From positions 191,790,948-191,854,947 of the forward strand of contig CP136064.1 in NCBI GenBank assembly GCA_032622095.1: DNA of 64,000 nucleotides. Reading direction: 5' to 3'. Positions 34,901-47,087 of this stretch are shown here, in pieces. The position numbers and the translations under genes were made by a program. Positions within the stretch are counted from its first letter, which is position 1. Each line of letters starts with the position of its first letter. Source of the stretch: Siphonodentalium dalli. Lineage: Eukaryota; Mollusca; Scaphopoda; Gadilida; Siphonodentaliidae. Under the pieces are notes generated by a model. That model was not told the origin of the DNA and did no database searches. It saw only the letters and a list, made by a program, of their open reading frames with translations.

Positions 34901-36874
34901 TACAACCCACCCATTACCTCAGTCACTCCATATGTACATAAACACAACACAAATGACAACATAGTCACCCACGTTATACACGTACACCTGATCATACAGC
35001 CATACTTGGTTATACCCGTACATACCACAAATGATGATACAGCCACGAGTCACCATGTATAAACACCAGGTATACACATACACCCGACACATGGCCATAT
35101 AGTCACTCTATGTATACATATTCCCTAACTACATTCACAATCATACGGTCACGCGTTGTATACATATTCACCTCACCATGGACTATACAGCCACTGGATG
35201 TATATCTATTTGCCATATCCATTACCATAGAGTCAATCCAGGTATACATATGCACATCACCAATGGTGAGCCCTTCCAGATATACCCGCACATACGACCT
35301 CTCCCTAAGTTCCACACTTGCCATTCTCATGATCATGCATCTACTCCCCATACACCATCAATGATAACACATCCACAACATATATAAATATACAACCCAC
35401 CATTGCCAACAGGGCACTCCCCATATACCCACACATCCATGACCATACAATAACTCGCGGTATACATATTATCCTCATCTACGATCATAGAGTAACTCCC
35501 TGGCTGTCATCTTGACTTCCATCCTGTATCCAGTTGATAAATTTTATCATAATGGGTCAGACTACCCACATCTCATGGTTCATCTCAGTTCCCTCTCAAA
35601 GTTCTGCCCATTTCCTTTCAATAATATGGCCATAATCACAAAAGAGGTTATCCGCAAAATTCCATACTGCAACTTTAAAATGAATTTGTCATGTTCCATA
35701 CGTAACTAGGATAAACATAATAGAACATAGTTGTCAGTTAATTAACTAACAGGTATAATAACCAAGTGAGTCACAATTTGCTACCTTTTGGGATAACGCA
35801 GAGAATAATTTTCTGGATATGTGTAAAAAAATTACTTTTTACAAATTTGGTTGCCATTTTGGAAGCCATCTTGAGCAATTTAGTCTATAAACACCATAGT
35901 GTGACACATTTAAGATAGGTCAAAACAATAAACACATTTGATACCAAAGGTAGTTGCATTTTATTTGAAAAAATGATCGAACCCTGAAAAGTGACTTTTT
36001 GCTGATATTTATGTCAAGTTTGTGAGAGAAAAATCCAATATATCTGTTGATGTCAGTGGTGACAATAGTAACAATGACACATGGTGTATGAGACATGTTA
36101 GTATTCAATGTATAGAATACAGATTAGCCAATTTTATACATCAACCACAACTTGTAAGCAATTGCATGACACCCTGGTGCAATATTTACAATTTTCCATA
36201 TTTTGGCGGCCATTTTGGCAGCCATTTTGAGCCAAGGTAAGATTTTTGGTTCCAGAGAGTTGGAATATTCATAGGTAATGATATGCCTCACTTGCGTTAC
36301 AATGTTCTTTCATTTCTAGTTGAAATATGACTAGAATCCCAATTGTGTTTTTTTGGAAAATTTGTACCGCGTTCTGTAAAATCGAATTTTTGAGGGATTG
36401 GATGAGGTTAGGACCCCAATAATTGCATATTTAATTGCTCCAATGATCTGTTAATATACGAAACACAAAATAAAGTTGCATTACTCAACCAGTTCCAAAC
36501 AGCATGAATTGAACTAGAAGATATTTGTGAAAAAATGTCATATTTTCAACTTCCGGCGGCCATATTGGCGGCCATCTTATGAAAATTTAGATATGTTTTG
36601 GTCCAAATGAACCGTGGTCACCTCCCAACTATAATTGTATTGAGAAAACTGTGAGAAGATGCGATTTTCACAAGAAAAGGATGGCATAAACCACCCAACC
36701 CAAAAACTGAGATTTTCAAAAAGGTCAAGGTCAAATTGAAGGTCAAGGTGACCTCCAAAATCTGGAACCAGCCAGTTTAGTGATACTCACCAACCACTTA
36801 ACAAATTCTGAAAGTTTGGCGCTTCTATCACAAAGTGAACGATTTTTATGTTTTCCTGTAATTATCCCCCCCAC
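31909..36874. mobile_element. Foldback element, duplicated copy missing its left tip
   Basis: It is identical in structure to 17,863-22,828 but lacks the terminal 58 bp, because the duplication breakpoint fell inside the left arm. It therefore has only one proper end (CCCCCCCAC at 36,866-36,874). Confidence 0.9.
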
Positions 36875-36974
36875 TATTCATTTCAGGGTAACGGGTTGTG
36901 ATTAAAAAATATCGTGAATGGTTTTGAAAACTCATATTGTCTGGTTCACAAAGTGAAGTCTGTGTAAGAGTTAC

Positions 36975-37156
36975 CTGATATAAAGCTGTATAAAATCCTG
37001 AACGAGATATTACGTAGGTTATCAGTTGAGTGAATGAAATGCTCTGCCACGACGAACACTCCTATTTAACGAACAAGACCAGCTTTATGCTCATAATTAG
37101 TCAGCGTTGAGTATGCCTCATCTCAACGTGCGAATGTTGTTACTGAGTTGTCTGAT
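36975..37156 (-). promoter_or_regulatory. Orphan second copy of the T-box A leader exon/promoter
   Basis: This duplicate of 22,929-23,110 came with the 11-kb duplication. The donor GTAACT and the conserved upstream block are unchanged, but the next sequence downstream is the truncated foldback copy and then the end of copy 1, not a T-box body. Any transcript from here would have to run across copy 1 to reach gene A. Confidence 0.5.
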
Positions 37157-39627
37157 GTTCTTTGGCGGGGCTGATGTTTAGTTGGCAGCGATACATTTTG
37201 ACCATTGTTTGTCTAACATGGTCTATGGATCCCTTGTTATCACTGTGTGTAAGTTGTTACATGTTTCTGATTACTCATCAGCTGAACAGTGATGAACTCA
37301 TACTAACTCAAAATTTATCTCACTTCGATATATTTTATTCCAGACTTTTACCTCCTTTCTTTGTGAGTTTGGTGTGATTTGGTTTAAACTGACATAGCTC
37401 GTTCAAACTTCCAAATGTTGTCTACGTAATTTGGAAGGAGTCATAACATATGTTTACGATATATTTATATTCGGGCTTCATATGTTAGGAAAAATACTGG
37501 AGCAGAAATGAAAAACGCTCTTTATTTCTACAATATCATCAATAAATTCACCAGGAACTCTCTTTATTGTTGCATGCCAAAGAAACTAACAAGCTTTCTG
37601 AATTAGATCACTTGAATCAGTCTTTCTGTGCGTGAAGAGTTCGTTTAAGAATATGTTTTTAAAATGTATCGACATCTGTTGGTCATAGTAGTTATTATTC
37701 GTTTTTTTTTCTATCAGTTATTAAAGCATCACTATTGCGTGACATATATGGTAGTTCGCGTTATGACGAATTTAAATTTAAATATATTTAAAATAAGATT
37801 GAAGTCTTTAAATACTCGGCGATTTGGAATGGAATGGAATTTTACAAGATGTTTTACATACCTTTAATTTCAGAAATATTTATGGATTAGGTACTTGGGT
37901 GAATATCAATTGCATAATTATGATTCTGTAATAACTATATGGTATTATTTATACCGCTATGTATGTCATTCAATGCTTCGTACTCGATTGTCATCGGCAG
38001 TGAGTATATTTTTTCTAAAACTCGCTATATATACAAACACTGATTGTAGCCATGTCGGCGAGATTCTTCGAGTAATCACCGCATTAGTACTAAACAAACA
38101 CAAGCATGTATGACAGAAGCGAGATCCTACGAGTACGGTAATCACCGCATCAATTTTAAACAAACACCAATCATGACAGAGTGATTAACACCAGCACTAA
38201 TTATTGATGATAGTGATTTTTACAAACACAAATCATCGATGAATGAGTGTTTGTTGCCATGTGGCGGAAATACTCACAAACATACAGATATGAAGGATAT
38301 CGTATAGTCATTCTCATATGACAATAGTTACAGAGCATGCATGTATTACACTAAATCTTGTTCGGTGGTTGGTCAACTGCCAACTGGGTCATATCTCAAT
38401 AACACACACTATTATATATTTTGACGTCACATCTTGTTGACCTTCATGTTATTTGAGTGCACAGCCATAGACCGATAATTCACAGGTAGCATATTGGGCT
38501 ACTTACAATGAAGCACGGTATAATAACCAAACTGCAGACATATTTCGGAAAATAAAATCAGCTGAGTTTGTGGAAATTAGTACGGAACGGGCTATATAAA
38601 TGTAAGATAATTATAACTAAAGTTATCACCCGGACATCAAAATAATCAACAAATTATAAGTCTAAAAGGGACAAATTCCATAAAACTTATCGGAACGGAC
38701 CCAATTTCGAACAAGAACTGTATTTGCATGTGAACAATCTTCATTAAATGTTTATACAAATTAGATAGCTATATAACTATTAATGTTTTGTTAATAGTTT
38801 ACTTGTGCAGCACTTTGACATCGCACCGGATCCAGTCAACTTGTAAGCCTATATATGCCCACCCGGACCCACAGTTAGAAAATAACAAAAAATATAACAT
38901 AATAATATAACGTGAACAACAAGTGCAAAGGTGTATCACCGACACCCATGGGATACAGATGCTCGCCTATCTTGGTCACCTATATAAGGGGCGTTTGGTG
39001 TGGTATGGTGAGTGTTGAATAGTACTTGTGTCCTGAGAGAATGATGTAGTTTCAGACTCACGTGTGAGGGGTTTGGTTAATTTGTGGATCTGATATTGGA
39101 TCTATTCGAAATAATCATGGACTATCTCACACATGTCACAATTAATCTTATTACCCAATGCAGGATCAACAAACTGAAGTCCCTGACATCAAATTTTGAA
39201 CTTGACCTGCATTTTTGTGTAAACAATCAACATCCCTTATAAACACTCTGGTAAAAGCCCGATAGAGAATGGTATACCAGGCCCCACTCACGTTAAATAT
39301 GACAGTCAGGTAAACAAGTGTATACTCTTGTAAATGCCGTGTAAAGTCCACATTGTGTTCTGGCATATCCGCCTGTCTGCCCATGGAGTGCATGCTCAAC
39401 CGTGCTGACCTTGGCATATTAATGGACTTACTACTGATTGTACTTACATGTACTAATTGTATCTAGATTATATTGATACGCACTACAAGTATAACAATTA
39501 TCCTAATATATACTTATTTTCATGCATCATCTCTCCTGGGTGCCGAGACGTATTTGGGGTCTAATTCCGTTTCTATATTGGACAACACACCATGATTTAA
39601 CGCCATAATGTAAAATGTAGATTATGA

Positions 39628-41379
39628 CTGAGGGATCGTGGGAGCCCTGATTCGTATAGGGGGATAACTTTATTGAGCTGTTTCGCTAAGATGTTTACAT
39701 CAATCTTGAATAGAAGACTTTCAAAATTGTCTGATGAAACGGGTCTCATTGGTACAAACCAAACAGGGTTCAAGAAAAAACACTCAACTGTTGATAATGT
39801 ATTTATTATGCACATTATCATTAACATGTATCTCGTAAGTGGGCGCAAACTTTATTGTGCATTTGTAGATTTTAAAAAGGCATACGATAGTGTGTGGAGA
39901 GAGGGATTATTTCTTAAAATGCTGCAAAATGGAATAAATGGTAAATTGTTCAGGGTAGTGAGGAACATGTATAGCCAGATAAAAACATGTGTGAGAAAAG
40001 AACAAGAACGTTCTGATTTTTTTGCCAGCAACATAGGCCTTTTTCAAGGAGAATTAATGTCTCCTTTTTTGTTCTCCTTATTTGTGAATGACTTGCAGGA
40101 ATTTATCAGTAACTGTGCGGTCGAAAATTTAAAGTATCTCGATGAACTATTTTTTGACAATTTGAAATGCTTTGTGGGTATATTATGTTTGTTACATGCG
40201 GATGATACCGTACTAATGACAGACGACGAGGCAACTATGCACAGAGCGATTCAGGCATTTAGTGATTATGCGGACGCATGGGGTCTAGAAGTTAATTCAT
40301 CAAAAACGAAAGTTGTGATTTTCTGTAAAAGATTATCTAAGATTGTACCGACATTTATATTCAATGGTAAACCTTTGGAAACGGTAAAGGAATTTGTGTA
40401 TCTGGGTGTAAATTTTTTCTTTAATGGGAGATTTTGTAGATCTATTAAAAAAACGTGCAAACTTGGCACGAAGGCGATGTATGCACTGTTGAATAAAGTA
40501 AGGAAATTAGAGCTACCTGTAGATATCATGCTTCATTTGTTTGATACGATGGTCGCACCCATATTATTATATGACAGTGAAGTTTGGGGGTTTGAACCCT
40601 GTAAATCAATCGAAAGTGTACATCTCAAATTCTGTAAGATAATCATGGGTATGAAAGAAAGTACACCTAACTATATGGTATACGGAGAATTAGGTCGCCA
40701 TCCTTTAATAATTGAAATAAAATGTAGAATCTTAACGTATTGGTCGAAACTAATGTCGAATGAGGGCTCGATTATCGCCAAAAATATGTGTACATTAATA
40801 CTGACCGTTTATCAAAATCAGCATCGCAGTGGAGACCTCAAATGGCTCCGATTTATAGAGCAGACATTCCAAGATACTGGAAAGAACTCCATGTTCATGA
40901 GCAGAAAGGATCTTACACAATCGGATATAAAACGAATAAAGTCCATACTTATTGATCAGTTTAACCAGGAATGGTTGGGAAATGTAGCTACATCATCAAG
41001 GGGTGGTTTCTATGGTGGTATTTCTGTACGTCCGGAGATTAGAAGATATCTAACTCAACTTCCATGGTATTTAGCCGAATGCATTGTTAAGATTAGGACA
41101 TCAAATCATCGATTACCAATAGAAAGTGGACGGTGGAAAAAATCAAAACAGAATGACAGAGTTTGTACATTATGTAATGACGGAATAGGAGATGAATACC
41201 ACTTTGTAATTAAATGTTCACACCTTAATGATATCCGAATCAAATATATCCCGGACTATTACTGGAAATATCCCAGCAAAGAAAAGTTCTATAGACTTCT
41301 ATCGATTGAAAATATTAGTATCTTGCGGAGATTATCATTATATCTTAAGTGTGCCTTTAAGGAATTGCCCAAAATCTGA
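39628..41379 (+). CDS. Non-LTR retrotransposon reverse transcriptase, 5'-truncated (copy 2)
   Basis: Duplicate of the frame at 25,582-27,333 with one amino-acid change noticed (Ser to Ile in FIMHSIIN). Here the 3' UTR is uninterrupted and runs to an AATAAA followed by a (TGAT)n tail at about 41,671-41,692, which marks the true 3' end of the element. Confidence 0.93.
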   Translation: MRDRGSPDSYRGITLLSCFAKMFTSILNRRLSKLSDETGLIGTNQTGFKKKHSTVDNVFIMHIIINMYLVSGRKLYCAFVDFKKAYDSVWREGLFLKMLQNGINGKLFRVVRNMYSQIKTCVRKEQERSDFFASNIGLFQGELMSPFLFSLFVNDLQEFISNCAVENLKYLDELFFDNLKCFVGILCLLHADDTVLMTDDEATMHRAIQAFSDYADAWGLEVNSSKTKVVIFCKRLSKIVPTFIFNGKPLETVKEFVYLGVNFFFNGRFCRSIKKTCKLGTKAMYALLNKVRKLELPVDIMLHLFDTMVAPILLYDSEVWGFEPCKSIESVHLKFCKIIMGMKESTPNYMVYGELGRHPLIIEIKCRILTYWSKLMSNEGSIIAKNMCTLILTVYQNQHRSGDLKWLRFIEQTFQDTGKNSMFMSRKDLTQSDIKRIKSILIDQFNQEWLGNVATSSRGGFYGGISVRPEIRRYLTQLPWYLAECIVKIRTSNHRLPIESGRWKKSKQNDRVCTLCNDGIGDEYHFVIKCSHLNDIRIKYIPDYYWKYPSKEKFYRLLSIENISILRRLSLYLKCAFKELPKI

Positions 41380-41670
41380 GACACTGGAGACCCCACCCGC
41401 CTGGGCAAAAACTCCCCATTTCAAAACACATCCCAATTGTTGAGACCGGGGGTAATTATAACTACTGTTCCCCTGCATTATTCGATGTGGGTGAAAAAAT
41501 GGGAATGGGCGTGCCTTCACCCAGCAGGATTGAGATGTATAAATATTATGTTATTATGGCTGTGGCATGAGTATACGATTATATAGCCACTAAATAGTTT
41601 CCTGCTATTGTACATATATGTATATATATATTTTGCATGTTCTGTGTTAAATCATAGCTTTCGCAATAAA

Positions 41671-41692
41671 CTGATTGATTGATTGATTGATT
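41671..41692 (+). repeat. LINE 3' tail, (TGAT)n after AATAAA (copy 2)
   Basis: The same tail as in copy 1, here about 290 bp beyond the stop codon of the reverse transcriptase with no interruption. Confidence 0.75.
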
Positions 41693-42293
41693 ATTGTATA
41701 CAGCATGTATCACACTTCTTTTCCACCTACTTTATTATCTTTCTTGTCTATTTCATAATCTCCTCCCTTCTATCACTCCTCCATCTTTCTGATCCCTGCA
41801 CTCGCTTAACTAACTTCCCAACATTTATTTGAAAACACAGAACAATATTCAAATTCCCGTCCTTTTTACCCTGTAGCTGTCTGTATTGACACTCGGGGTA
41901 ACATTTTTGGAGGAAAAGATTTTTATAAAAGCCATAGGCTCATGGCTTGTTATCTAATCCTCATTTGAACTATGTTTTTTTCTCAATATGTATAATTGTC
42001 AATGTGATGTTCTGTTCTTTTGTTCAAATAAATATTGTTTACACTAAAGTCCACTTAAAAACGACATACCCTTGTAAATTCCAAGTAAAGGCATTGTGTG
42101 CTCCACTTTACTCTGGTAAAATACTGAAGAAAGAGGACATACATGGGTAAAACCAATGCAAACTCATGTAAATTAGAACGCTCTAATAAATTTTGATGGA
42201 GTCATGGTGTAACAGTAGTATAGATGGCTCGTTACCTGCACATCTAAAAATAGATTTTATGGGGGTAAAATTGTTTGTACTAAAATATTCCCA

Positions 42294-42556
42294 AAAAAAA
42301 ATTTCAAAACCCAAAACTTCCAAAATTTCAAAAACTTCCAAAATTTCAAAAACTTTCAAATATTTCAAAAATTTCAAAAACTTCAAAAATTTCAAAAATT
42401 TCCAAAACTTCCAAAATTTCAAAAACTTCCAAAATTTCAAAAATTTCAAAAACTTACAAAATTTCAAAAACTTCCAAAATTTCAAAAATTTCAAAAACTT
42501 ACAAAATTTCAAAAACTTCCAAAACTTCCAAAATTTCAAAAACTTCCAAAATTTCA
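42294..42556. repeat. aaaacttccaaaatttc minisatellite (copy 2, left palindrome arm)
   Basis: Same array as copy 1, now within the outer part of the left palindrome arm. Confidence 0.9.
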
Positions 42557-43194
42557 ATATAATGAAGATGACGAGCAACAAATTTTCGACTGGCCTGAGG
42601 CATTACGTTATGGAATGAATAACGACAGCGGATCAGAATGCATACATATAGTACGTCACTTGGACATTTTATCAGTTTATCACGTGATCACTAAATGTGG
42701 CAATCGGGTATCCACCGATGCCTGCAATGTATTATTTATAATAATTGGACTCATTGATCTCACGTAAATAATACTCTTAGTTGTTCCAATAAAATAGTTA
42801 TCAAATTCGATCACCAATAGATTTGACTGTGGAATGTAATGACCTTTAACTTATTTATCGATCTAAAGGGACACTCATTATGAATGAATGTTAACAATAC
42901 AAGCGCACGAATGAAGAGCGTTGAACATATACGAAATTACTACACGAATGAATTGAACCTTGAAATTTATATTTCACATCTTACCAACAACAGCTATAGA
43001 CATATGCATAGTATTATAGTCTTATATGTACCAACGCTATGACAAAATTAAAGGGGGATAATCCACTCACGGTGTGACAACAGATACAGACATAGGCATA
43101 GTGTTATACAGTCTTCTATGTACCCACGCTATGACACCATTAAAGTACATTGGATGTTAGGTCTATGACTCTTGAGTATGCACCAATCAATGAA

Positions 43195-43640
43195 CAAATG
43201 AGCAAAAAAAATGAGCAAATGAGCAAGAAAATGAGCAAATGAGCAAAAAAAATGAGCAAATGAGCAAGAAAATGAGCAAATGAGCAAAAAAATTAGCAAA
43301 TGAGCAAAAAAATGAGCAATAAAATGAGCAAATGAGCAAGAAAATGAGCAAATGAGCAAGAAAATGAGCAAATGAGCAATAAAAATGAGCAAGAAAATGA
43401 GCAAATGAGCAATAAAAATGAGCAAATGAGCAAATAAATGAGCAAATGAGCAAAAAAATGAGCAAATGAGCAAAAAAATAAGCAAATGAACAAGAAAATG
43501 AGCAAAATGAGCAAAAAAAAAAATAATGAGCAAGAAAATGAGCAATAAAAATGAGCAAATGAGCCAAAAAATGAGCAAAAAAATGAGCAAATGAGCAAGA
43601 AAATGAGTAAATGAGCAATACAAATGAGCAAGAGGTGAGC
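43195..43640. repeat. gagcaaatgagcaagaaaat minisatellite, left arm
   Basis: About 445 bp of 8-12-bp gagcaaat / gagcaaraaaat units. Overlapping long frames on the minus strand (LLIFLLICSF, SCSFAHF) are products of the repeat. No functional hydrophobic protein is implied. Confidence 0.9.
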
Positions 43641-43931
43641 AAGTGAGCAAGTGATCATGTCGATAATAAAAAGCAGCATTTTATAGATCGAAAAGAAATT
43701 TTGTCAGAATATTGTCATCAACTCAATCAAGGTCTCAACGAAACGCATTATTGACATCGATAACTATCATGGTGCATTGGCATTCATGGCCAGACAAATT
43801 TAATTCGTGTGTCTACAATACAACCTACCTATCCAAATGTCAATGCAATTATGAGTGATTTCAATATGAGCACTCTATTATATAGATATGTGTAACCTGG
43901 TGACATGATGAAATCGATTGTGATACAAATC

Positions 43932-44010
43932 TAAAGTACCGCCCCATAGGGCAGATACATAGCTAAAGTACCGCTCATAGAGCAGAAGCTAAAATACCGC
44001 TCTAACGTTG
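43932..44010. repeat. Triplicated ctaaagtaccgc hairpin motif
   Basis: ctaaagtaccgc is repeated three times, the first two followed by small stems (gccccatagggc and gctcatagagc). Mirrored at about 49,727-49,800. It lies just past the end of the zinc-finger gene fragment. Role unknown. Confidence 0.5.
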
Positions 44011-44228
44011 TCTGAATCTACAGCCCCTTCATTATTATATCCGTGTTTGGTCAGTTTGACCATTTTCTTCATGATCATGTTATGTATGGGTGATGTTTTC
44101 ATTCGATGCTGGTATTCTATTAATCGTTCGTAACTTTTGAGAAAGAGGAACAACAACAATAACAACAACAACAACAACAACAACAACCGCCACCGTAGCG
44201 TGACGAGCAAAATGTGATGTTTACACAC
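43989..44228 (-). pseudogene. Fragment of the zinc-finger protein gene, left arm
   Basis: A piece of the C-terminal half (FLKSYERLIEYQHRMKTS, IMKKMVKLTKHGYNNE) recurs here next to a (TTG)n tract, without finger or acidic region. The product ends GAVDSDNVRAVF instead of the normal tail. It is a truncated older copy, so each palindrome arm already held a full and a partial gene before inversion. Confidence 0.75.
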
Positions 44229-44433
44229 TTAAGCTCTGGATAAACAATACATATCGCATCTGCAGCAGTCTACTTCATTGTGAATTAAGTCACTCTGGGT
44301 TAGTTGACTACATGCATGCACACACAACACAGCCGAGGGTTATTGTAATTTAATGAAAATGTCACACCGAGGTGCGCCATCTTGATTGCTTTCAAAAAAT
44401 AGTGCAACTTACCTGTTGGTAATTACTCATACG

Positions 44434-45730
44434 AATGAAGAGCGTTTAACTGATACGAAATTACTACACGAATGAACTGAGTCTTGACATTTATATTTCA
44501 CATCTTTCTTAAATGTTCCAACACATACAGACATAGACATAGTGTTATACTGTCTTATATGTACACACGCTACGACACCATTAAAGGTGGACAATACACT
44601 CACGATGTGACAACATATACAGACATAGGCATAGTGTTATACAGTATTCTATGTACCAACGCTATGACATAATTCACACAACACAGCCGTTGGTTATTGT
44701 AATTTAATGAAAATTTTACACGGATGTATCGTGATTGCTTTCAAAAATAGTACAACTTACCGTTGGTAATTACTCATACGAACGAAGAGCGTTTAATTTA
44801 TACGAAATTACTGATTATTACACGAATAAATTGAGCCTTGAAATCTATATTTCACATCTTCCTTAAATGTCTCGACATATACAGACATATGCACATTTTT
44901 ATGCTCGTCCCGTCTGATGAGTAGCTCAGATGTTTTCATATTTAAGCTCAGGTATGACTCAAATTGTATCAATGGTACATATATGTGCATCTTATAACGT
45001 GGCGATCAAAATGTGATGTTTACACACTTAAGCTCTGAATAAACTATACATATCGCATCTGAATGAATTTCTGGAATGTAGGTTAGCCATGCGTTCACAG
45101 ACACTGGAATACAATAGTCACTGTCTATAGAGAAGTATGACCTTGTACGTAAATAATAAAGCGCGTTATCGAGTCTATTCATTCTCAATAATAGATGGTC
45201 ATTTAGTCAAAACAGTATGGTGTCCTTTATCCCCCACATATTGGAGCCACACATCACTTGATGTTCACTTATACAGTTGTATGTCAATTATCAGTGGAGT
45301 TTCGGTGTACTTCCGTTTGAATTCAATCACTCTGGGTTATTTGACTATAAACTATAAACCTGTTACACCACAGCCGAGAGTTATTGTAATTTAATGAAAA
45401 TGGCACACCGAGGTACGCCATCTTGATTGCTTTCAAAAATAGTGCAACTTACCTGTTGGTAATTACTCATACTAACGAAGAGCGTTTAACTGATACGAAT
45501 GAACTGAGTCTTGACATTTATATTTCACATCTTTCTTAAATGTTCCAACACATACAGACATAGACATAGTGTTATACAGTCTTATATGTACACACGCTAC
45601 GACACCCTTAAAGGTGGACAATACACTCACGATGTGACAACATATACAGACATAGGCATAGTGTTATACAGTATTCTATGTACCAACGCTATGACATAAT
45701 TAAAGGGGGATAATGCACGCACGATGTGGA
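44434..45730. repeat. Repeated ~250-bp module in the palindrome arm
   Basis: Modules start near 44,434, 44,784 and 45,474, with a related one at 42,911. Each opens with cgaatgaagagcgtttaa, then a tatttcacatctt stretch, then acatacagacatagacatag and gtgttatacagt. The opening is the reverse complement of the AACGCTCTT motif found elsewhere in the window. Mirrored in the right arm (for example 48,251, 48,946 and 49,290). Confidence 0.65.
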
Positions 45731-46014
45731 ATGTTAAAGTGACACGATGTAAGGGACGTTATGTAATATTGGTGTGTGAATATTAAAGGAGCACAATGCG
45801 CTCTAAAGGGACACACAGCACTCATTATGAATGAATGTTAACAATACACACGCAGTGGGTGAAAGTTAAAAAGACACATAACAATATTTAAACTTCAAAT
45901 TTTAGGGCTCTTAATGTACCATTTATGTATCGTTTCTCGCTCTACAATCTCCCATCCCCACTTATAGATATATAACGAAGACGAGAATAACATGTTGATG
46001 AAGTTTATTGAAAT

Positions 46015-46652
46015 TTAATCATTGGCAGAATCTTCGACCGTTAGATTTATTTCTAGGAGTTTCTTGAATTTTCTCATCGCTTCATCCGCAGCCCATTCAT
46101 TATTATATCCGTGTTTGGTCAGTTTGACCATTTTCTTCATGATAGCGTTATGTATGCGGGATGTTTTCAATCGATGCTGGTATTCTATCAATCGTCTGTA
46201 ACTTTTGAGAAAGAGAGAAAACTCTGTGTCGACGCGTTCTAGCTGAGCTTTTCCCTCAGCCTCTTCTCCCGACACGCCCTCTTCTTCCATCAGTTGATCA
46301 AACTTATCAGAGAATGCTTTCACATCATCGATGACGCGTTTCATCATACTTTTGAATGTGTCCATCTCATTGACGCATCGCGCAGCTTTCTTACGGCCGA
46401 ATACCGATCTACTATACCGGCGACAGCATCATCCTCTGAATCTGAAGAGGACGAAGCGGTTCTAGATTCTGATGAAGGTGAACGGGGAATGATATCAGAT
46501 TCGGACGAATCTAGAACCGTTTCTCGGTCATCTGTATCTTTCCCGAAAAAATCTCCAGTCGTTCCTGACATAATTCCGTGTTTAATCTGTTTATGTCTTT
46601 GTAGATTGTAATTCGTCGATAAAATATTTCCGCATAAATGGCACCCAGGCAT
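46015..46652 (-). pseudogene. C2H2 zinc-finger protein, left-arm copy with frameshift
   Basis: Mirror copy of 47,088-47,723. The first part (46,652 down to ~46,415) encodes the finger and acidic stretch. Then an extra TA (ccggtatagtagatc, versus ccggtagtagatc in the right arm) shifts the frame. The C-terminal part continues in another frame as MDTFKSMMKRVIDDV to SAND. Outside the shift there are only a few substitutions (for example N to T and SLSAK to AFSDK). Confidence 0.85.
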
Positions 46653-46755
46653 TATCGCGAATTATTGGAATAACGATCACTCTTATATTAACGAAAAGAT
46701 CGAAAAAGTTCTGTTTAAAAAAATGACGCGCGCGCGGCCCCTTCCCCTTTTTTGG

Positions 46756-46984
46756 AAAAAAAATGTACGCATGATAACATTATATTCATACATGCTAACG
46801 ATGACGTTAAGGTCGTTTTGGTGTTCTCCACTCTTGCTCATGTGCTCAGTTGCTCATTTGCTCTTTGTCCCACTCCCCCACTTGATCATTCGCTCTTTTT
46901 TCTTGCTCATTTACTCTTTTCTCCTCTCCTCGAATGCACTTTTCCTTTTGATACGTACGATCCCCCATACAAACAAAATCCGAA
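46756..46984. other. Palindrome spacer, 229 bp
   Basis: This single-copy centre separates two divergent zinc-finger genes and could act as a shared upstream region. It holds ttgctcatgtgctcagttgc, related to the gctcatttgctc minisatellite found in both arms, and is flanked by mirrored GC-rich tracts (gcgcgcgcggccccttcccc). No gene is seen. Confidence 0.7.
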
Positions 46985-47048
46985 CCAAAAAAGGGGAAGG
47001 GGCCGCGCGCGCGCCATTTTTTTAAACAGAACTTTTTCGATCTTTTCG

Positions 47049-47058
47049 TTAATATAAG
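47049..47058 (+). promoter_or_regulatory. TATA-like box before the right-arm zinc-finger gene
   Basis: ttaatataag ends about 30 bp before the start codon at 47,088 and is mirrored before the left-arm copy (cttatattaa, 46,682-46,691). The short distance implies a very short 5' UTR if it is used. Confidence 0.45.
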
Positions 47059-47087
47059 AGTGATCGTTATTCCAATAATTCGCGATA

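Larger units (their letters stand above)
31909..42911 (+). repeat. Tandem segmental duplication, copy 2 (11.0 kb)
   Basis: This is the second, shorter copy, lacking the 3-kb insertion. The junction at 31,908/31,909 joins cgcacgaa directly to tttgttaag with no filler. Its right end runs on without a break into the palindrome (cgcacgaatgaagagcg), so this copy holds the original right-hand context. Confidence 0.95.
42214..46755 (+). repeat. Giant palindrome, left arm (4.5 kb)
   Basis: From agtagtatagatggctc at 42,214 to ccccttttttgg at 46,755 the sequence is the reverse complement of 46,985-51,627, apart from scattered substitutions and repeat-length changes. Mirror coordinates sum to about 93,738 through the inner 3 kb. 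It contains the zinc-finger gene remnant, a fragment of the same gene, a gagcaaat minisatellite and several copies of a regulatory-looking module. Confidence 0.95.

Noticed and set aside
43129-43679. Long overlapping hydrophobic open frames (LLIFLLICSF-type) on the minus strand, mirrored at 50,050-50,625
   Set aside because: They read a gagcaaat minisatellite in several frames at once; no unique sequence, start context or domain supports a membrane protein.
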